From the NCBI GenBank assembly GCA_023424235.1, contig JAFAEB010000183.1, positions 1 through 9,331 on the forward strand: 9,331 bases of DNA. The letters are read 5' to 3'. Position 1 is the first letter of the stretch; each line of letters starts with the position of its first letter. This DNA comes from Bacillota bacterium (lineage in GTDB: Bacteria; Bacillota; Clostridia; Lachnospirales; Lachnospiraceae). The translations under genes and the position numbers were made by a program. Of the stretch, positions 6,491 to 9,331 are shown one piece after another. The notes under the pieces are model-generated. The model had not been told where the DNA came from. It saw nothing but the letters and a program-made list of their open reading frames with translations, and made no database searches.

Positions 6491-7415
6491 ACTATTTAAA
6501 GAACAATATACCTATTTAGCCTCAACAATGACTGAAAATAACTATAAAACTGTGACAAAGCTTCACATTTCACCTAAAGATTTAGTTACACCTGCAAGGT
6601 TAGATTTTATGGCAAAACTAATATACTTAGATAGTTTAAATGGACATTATGAGCCATATCACTCTTATGAAATATATAAGAGCCATCTTCTTGCCTTTGG
6701 TGGAAGAAGAATAAAAGAACCTGGTAACCCAAATAAGGATAGTATTGAAAAATATATTGATGTATTTCAAGCTCTAAATAAAACTGCTGGTTCAAAGGAT
6801 AAGGATAGGATATGGTGTGAGCATAATCCAATACCTGTTGATGCTTCTTTTATCGCAATGGATGGTGCACATCGGATCTCTTGCGCCTTAAAGTCAAAGG
6901 AAATAATAGCAATCTATTATTTAAAAGATTATTACTTTCCTTATCGATATGATTATCTTTTCTTTCGATATCGTCTATTACACGAAAGTATGATTTTGGA
7001 AATGGTAAAAAAATATGCTGACATGAAATCCTTAACATTATTTCAGGTCAACACCGAAAAATCGCTCAAAATCCCTTTTATATTGAGCTGTATAAAATAT
7101 AGACATGCATTTTTACCTGTATATATGTTAAAGACCTCTTCTAAATCATTTATAATTATTACGGATAATACCCATATTTCACCTAACTATGTAACTACTT
7201 ATTTAAATGAGCAACTTTCAAAAAAGAGTAAAGTTAACATAATCAAAAGTCAAGAAGAAATTATCCACTCTTTAGAAAATTTAATTGTTACTTACCAAAA
7301 GAAAGAAATGAAAAATTTGAAAGGGATTTATATTATAAAGGATAAATTGCTAAGATTTTATTTAGTAATTCGAGAAACAAGTAAAAAAATATTATCTTAT
7401 GCTCACTCTTTATAA
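6483..7415 (+). CDS. Unassigned protein with ParB/sulfiredoxin/SerK-like 'DGAHR' motif
   Basis: This protein of about 310 residues starts at a TTG. GAGAGGAG (6467-6474) ends 8 bases before the TTG at 6483; a second in-frame TTG at 6477 is too close to it. The start overlaps the flippase stop by 8 bp, indicating translational coupling. Residues 56-80 (HYEPYHSYEIYKSHLLAF...) and 112-131 hold the strongest signal: a short strand IPVD (117-120), five more residues, then MDGAHRISCAL (126-136). This resembles the 'dGxHR' nucleotide-binding box of the ParB/sulfiredoxin fold, which includes DNA-segregation ParB proteins and small-molecule kinases such as free-serine kinase SerK. There is no helix-turn-helix as in ParB. 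The lysine-rich C-terminus (about 260-310) could contact membrane. In a glycan locus, phosphorylation of a sugar, polyol or amino-acid substituent is a reasonable guess; the function is not established. Confidence 0.65.
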   Translation: MNKLFKEQYTYLASTMTENNYKTVTKLHISPKDLVTPARLDFMAKLIYLDSLNGHYEPYHSYEIYKSHLLAFGGRRIKEPGNPNKDSIEKYIDVFQALNKTAGSKDKDRIWCEHNPIPVDASFIAMDGAHRISCALKSKEIIAIYYLKDYYFPYRYDYLFFRYRLLHESMILEMVKKYADMKSLTLFQVNTEKSLKIPFILSCIKYRHAFLPVYMLKTSSKSFIIITDNTHISPNYVTTYLNEQLSKKSKVNIIKSQEEIIHSLENLIVTYQKKEMKNLKGIYIIKDKLLRFYLVIRETSKKILSYAHSL

Positions 7416-7445
7416 AATTAAAAATTATTATTAGAATTGATTAAT

Positions 7446-7476
7446 TTGACAGCGTGTTCTGACTCGAGCGTACATT
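7446..7476 (+). promoter_or_regulatory. Candidate promoter upstream of the 179-aa gene
   Basis: A perfect TTGACA (7446-7451) is followed, after a long 19-bp spacer, by TACATT (7471-7476). The spacer is strikingly less AT-rich than its surroundings and contains AGCGT twice (7451-7455 and 7467-7471, 16 bp apart). Nonoptimal spacing with internal repeats would suit a regulated promoter, but no known operator is recognised. The gene may instead be read through from the flippase operon, since no terminator is visible in 7416-7503. Confidence 0.4.
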
Positions 7477-7503
7477 AATATCTTATAAAGGAGGATATGG
7501 GAA

Positions 7504-8043
7504 ATGAAGGAATCATTAAACAGAGATAAAGAGAACATGCAGCTCATTTTCCTATGGCCTTTTGCTAATAAAAAGGACATGAATAAATTAACTGCATGCA
7601 CTTTGTCTAAATATAATGCGACTATTTATAATACAAAAGATGTCTTTCTAACTTTTAAGGAATTCAACCAATTAATTTACGATCTATATAAATATGAAAC
7701 ATGGATGACAAAGGTAAATAAGATTCATATAAATTCACTGCTTAGAAAAGCCACTTGGTGCTACTCAAAGAATAAGCCTACTACTATGATACTCCTATCC
7801 TTTCCTTCTAACAATTCTATTTTATTATTAAAGGAAGAAATACGACAAGCAACTGGTTTGGGCAAACATTCCATACATACAATTGAAAATACCCAAGAAG
7901 CTATCTTCATCTGGGAAAGATATGCCTTGTCCTCAGTTGAATTATCCCAATCGTTTCATAAGAGTATCAAGTGGAAGATAACAAAATTTTATTATTATTT
8001 ACGTATTAGCTTCTTTCGTTTGATTGGATATATAGAACAATAG
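7504..8043 (+). CDS. Unassigned 179-aa protein of the polysaccharide locus
   Basis: The function is not known. The gene has a very strong ribosome site, AAAGGAGG (7487-7494), 9 bases before the ATG, so it is a real gene. The sequence begins with a short hydrophobic strand, QLIFLWPFA (13-21), then an acidic/aromatic helix region with FKEFNQLIYDLYKYETW (about 51-67). A second hydrophobic strand, TMILLSFPS (93-101), leads to IRQATGLGKHSIHTIENTQEA (about 112-132), where HSIHT looks like an active-site or ligand loop. This pattern of alternating strands and helices suggests an alpha/beta enzyme or binding domain; no transmembrane helix is clear. The C-terminus (about 153-179) is basic and aromatic, perhaps membrane-associating, similar in character to the end of the preceding protein. 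Its position after the DGAHR gene suggests the two act together. Its tail overlaps the convergent glycosyltransferase by 38 bp. Confidence 0.7.
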   Translation: MKESLNRDKENMQLIFLWPFANKKDMNKLTACTLSKYNATIYNTKDVFLTFKEFNQLIYDLYKYETWMTKVNKIHINSLLRKATWCYSKNKPTTMILLSFPSNNSILLLKEEIRQATGLGKHSIHTIENTQEAIFIWERYALSSVELSQSFHKSIKWKITKFYYYLRISFFRLIGYIEQ

Positions 8044-9001
8044 AACTTAGCCATCCATATAAAATAGGATGGATAGAAAACATTAATATGGTGATTTTCT
8101 CTATTAAACTTGCTGTCTTCCATAAAAGTTTTTTTTCTTTATTGAGGAAGGCTCGCCTCTTAGCTAATAGTTCTTTTATAACTGTTTGCTTGTTTTCAAT
8201 GATTGGGCTATGATACACTCTGTACCAGGCAATTTGAAGGTTTAAAAAGTATCTTAATTTTGCATATGCTACAAATTCGTAATCCTGTTTCTGATTAAAA
8301 TAATTAATTGCTTCCTCTAAGGCCTCAAGCTTATTTAGCCGCCTAATCGAATACGCCTCTTTTGTAATACTACTCTTTCGAACTACATAGTTATAGCATA
8401 TTTTAGAGGAAACCGCTACTTCTTTCGTTTCATATAACAACTTATAGGTTACATATTCATCCTCATGAATCTTTTTATAGGGATATAAGAGGAAAGGAAT
8501 TAGGCTTCTATGATATAATTTTCCCCAGGCATATATCATATACTGTTTATTATAATGAATAATCTCTTCTGCAGCCTCTCTCCCCTTTATAATCCTTACT
8601 GAATGTTCTCGAGCCTCTCTTATCTCTTCCTGATTTCCTTCTTTTTGGATTCTCTCGCTTATTACAGATATATTAACCCTATTCTCAATACATAAATTAT
8701 ATAATTCTTCAAGATACTCTGCTTCAACATAATCATCTCCGTCTATATAAGTTATCCATTCTCCTATGGCTTGTTCTGTCCCCATATTTCTTGCATCAGA
8801 CAATCCACCATTGGATTTATGTATCACACGAATTCTTTTATCTTTTTTTTCGTAGTTATCACAAATTATACCAGAACTATCTGTAGAGCCATCATCAATT
8901 AATAGCAGCTCAAACTCACTTTTTGTTTGATTCAGTATATTAGTGATACACCTTTCAATGTAAGACTCAATATTATAAACTGGTACAATAACGCTAATCA
9001 T
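8006..9001 (-). CDS. Family 2 glycosyltransferase (EpsH/CpsJ-like)
   Basis: This 331-residue GT-A glycosyltransferase has a classic GT2 layout: ISVIVPVYNIESYIERCI (2-19), LLIDDGSTDSSG (33-44), SNGGLSDARNMG (63-74), YIDGDDYV (85-92) with the DXD metal site, WGKLYHRSL (159-167), and HEDEYVTYKL (179-188) with the presumed catalytic acidic pair. It resembles exopolysaccharide and capsule transferases that use UDP-sugars, and it differs clearly from the two tandem GT2 proteins of this locus, which have 'SVYNGE' and 'MDADD'. The C-terminal 30 residues are hydrophobic. The ATG at 9001 follows AAGGAGAG (complement of 9011-9018) by 9 bases, with a second AGGAGGAAG just upstream. It lies 31 bp after an upstream minus-strand gene, so the two form an operon. 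Its last 38 bp overlap the end of the convergent 179-aa gene. Confidence 0.92.
   Translation of the reverse strand: MISVIVPVYNIESYIERCITNILNQTKSEFELLLIDDGSTDSSGIICDNYEKKDKRIRVIHKSNGGLSDARNMGTEQAIGEWITYIDGDDYVEAEYLEELYNLCIENRVNISVISERIQKEGNQEEIREAREHSVRIIKGREAAEEIIHYNKQYMIYAWGKLYHRSLIPFLLYPYKKIHEDEYVTYKLLYETKEVAVSSKICYNYVVRKSSITKEAYSIRRLNKLEALEEAINYFNQKQDYEFVAYAKLRYFLNLQIAWYRVYHSPIIENKQTVIKELLAKRRAFLNKEKKLLWKTASLIEKITILMFSIHPILYGWLSSIVLYIQSNERS
8051..8072 (+). terminator. Weak hairpin after the 179-aa gene
   Basis: CCATCC (8051-8056) and GGATGG (8067-8072) form a six-pair stem with a 10-base loop, 7 bp after the plus-strand stop. No T run follows on the plus strand, and the hairpin lies within the coding sequence of the convergent glycosyltransferase. 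It may slow transcription but is not a convincing intrinsic terminator. Confidence 0.25.
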
Positions 9002-9032
9002 TTAAATTTTCTCTCCTTAACTTCCTCCTATT

Positions 9033-9329
9033 TCACTTGCTTTCTTCTACTATTCGATATCTCTTTTCCTTGTTTATATATCGATAAGAAGTAAACCAAT
9101 ATATTCCTTCTTCTTGTGTCATATGTTCATTCGCAAGCTCTATATATTGGTCTTCTCCTAACCTTATACCTAATTCTATATATTCAGAGAGTTCATTCGA
9201 AAAAAGAGAATAGGGATTTATTTCTCCTACAAGACGAAAAGCCTCTTTTGTGACAAAATCTCCTTCTAGTGGATAATACTTTATCTGGTCTTTTAATTTA
9301 ACTGCTAAGATAGGAGTATAATTCTTACT
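9033..9329 (-). CDS. C-terminal part of an unidentified protein (5' end outside window)
   Basis: A minus-strand frame is open from the window edge to a TGA (complement of 9033-9035), giving 98 residues. It reads SKNYTPILAVKLKDQ at the edge, continues through LVGEINPYSLFSNELSEY (about 33-50), a helical acidic/aliphatic stretch with LGEDQYIELANEHM (57-70), and a charged end, YINKEKRYRIVEESK. The other two minus frames at the edge hit stops quickly, and this frame has ordinary codon use for the region, so coding is likely. It is soluble in this part, with no membrane helix or cysteines. It lies 31 bp upstream of the GT2 start and is presumably co-transcribed with it. I do not recognise the family, and the remainder of the gene is needed. 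Confidence 0.65.
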   Translation of the reverse strand, partial: SKNYTPILAVKLKDQIKYYPLEGDFVTKEAFRLVGEINPYSLFSNELSEYIELGIRLGEDQYIELANEHMTQEEGIYWFTSYRYINKEKRYRIVEESK

Positions 9330-9331
9330 AG

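Noticed and set aside
6607..7038. Two minus-strand open frames within the DGAHR gene
   Set aside because: Short, low-complexity and opposite a coupled plus-strand gene with a proper ribosome site.

Overview
The window is AT-rich bacterial DNA with strong AAAGGAG-type ribosome binding sites and sigma-A-like promoters. This fits a low-GC Firmicute, most likely a Clostridia/Lachnospiraceae-type organism, but no marker gene is present to settle the taxon. Most of it is part of a surface-polysaccharide (capsule, exopolysaccharide or teichoic-acid-like glycan) locus, with an intact insertion sequence at its left border.

Layout. (1) Positions 2-361 hold the 3' end of a membrane 4Fe-4S (NapH-like) protein gene, cut by the window edge. 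(2) Positions 382-2030 are a complete IS1380-family element: 14-bp perfect terminal inverted repeats, a 4-bp TTAA target duplication, a full-length DDE transposase (548-1873) and a nested hairpin terminator. It landed just downstream of the iron-sulfur gene and broke no visible reading frame. (3) Positions 2195-4254 are two translationally coupled family-2 glycosyltransferases of identical length (343 aa). They are clear tandem paralogues and are preceded by two overlapping candidate promoters. (4) Positions 4263-4919 (minus) encode a left-handed beta-helix O-acyltransferase, inverted relative to its neighbours. (5) Positions 4982-6490 encode a Wzx-type flippase, overlapped by a TTG-started gene (6483-7415) with a ParB/sulfiredoxin/SerK-like 'DGAHR' motif. 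After 88 bp comes an unassigned 179-aa protein (7504-8043). (6) The right part is on the minus strand: a third GT2 (8006-9001), which overlaps the preceding gene tail to tail by 38 bp, and upstream of it the 3' end of an unidentified gene (9033-9329) that runs off the window.

How the genes could work together (inference): the GT2 enzymes assemble an oligosaccharide on a lipid carrier, the hexapeptide acyltransferase decorates it, and the flippase moves the lipid-linked unit across the membrane. The pair at 6483-8043 is the least understood part. I suggest it makes or attaches a non-sugar (possibly phosphorylated) modification, because the ParB-like fold is known to include small-molecule kinases such as free-serine kinase SerK. 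No initiating sugar-phosphate transferase, polymerase or sugar-nucleotide synthesis gene lies in the window, so the locus must continue outside it or rely on genes elsewhere. There is no rRNA, tRNA, CRISPR array or recognisable riboswitch.
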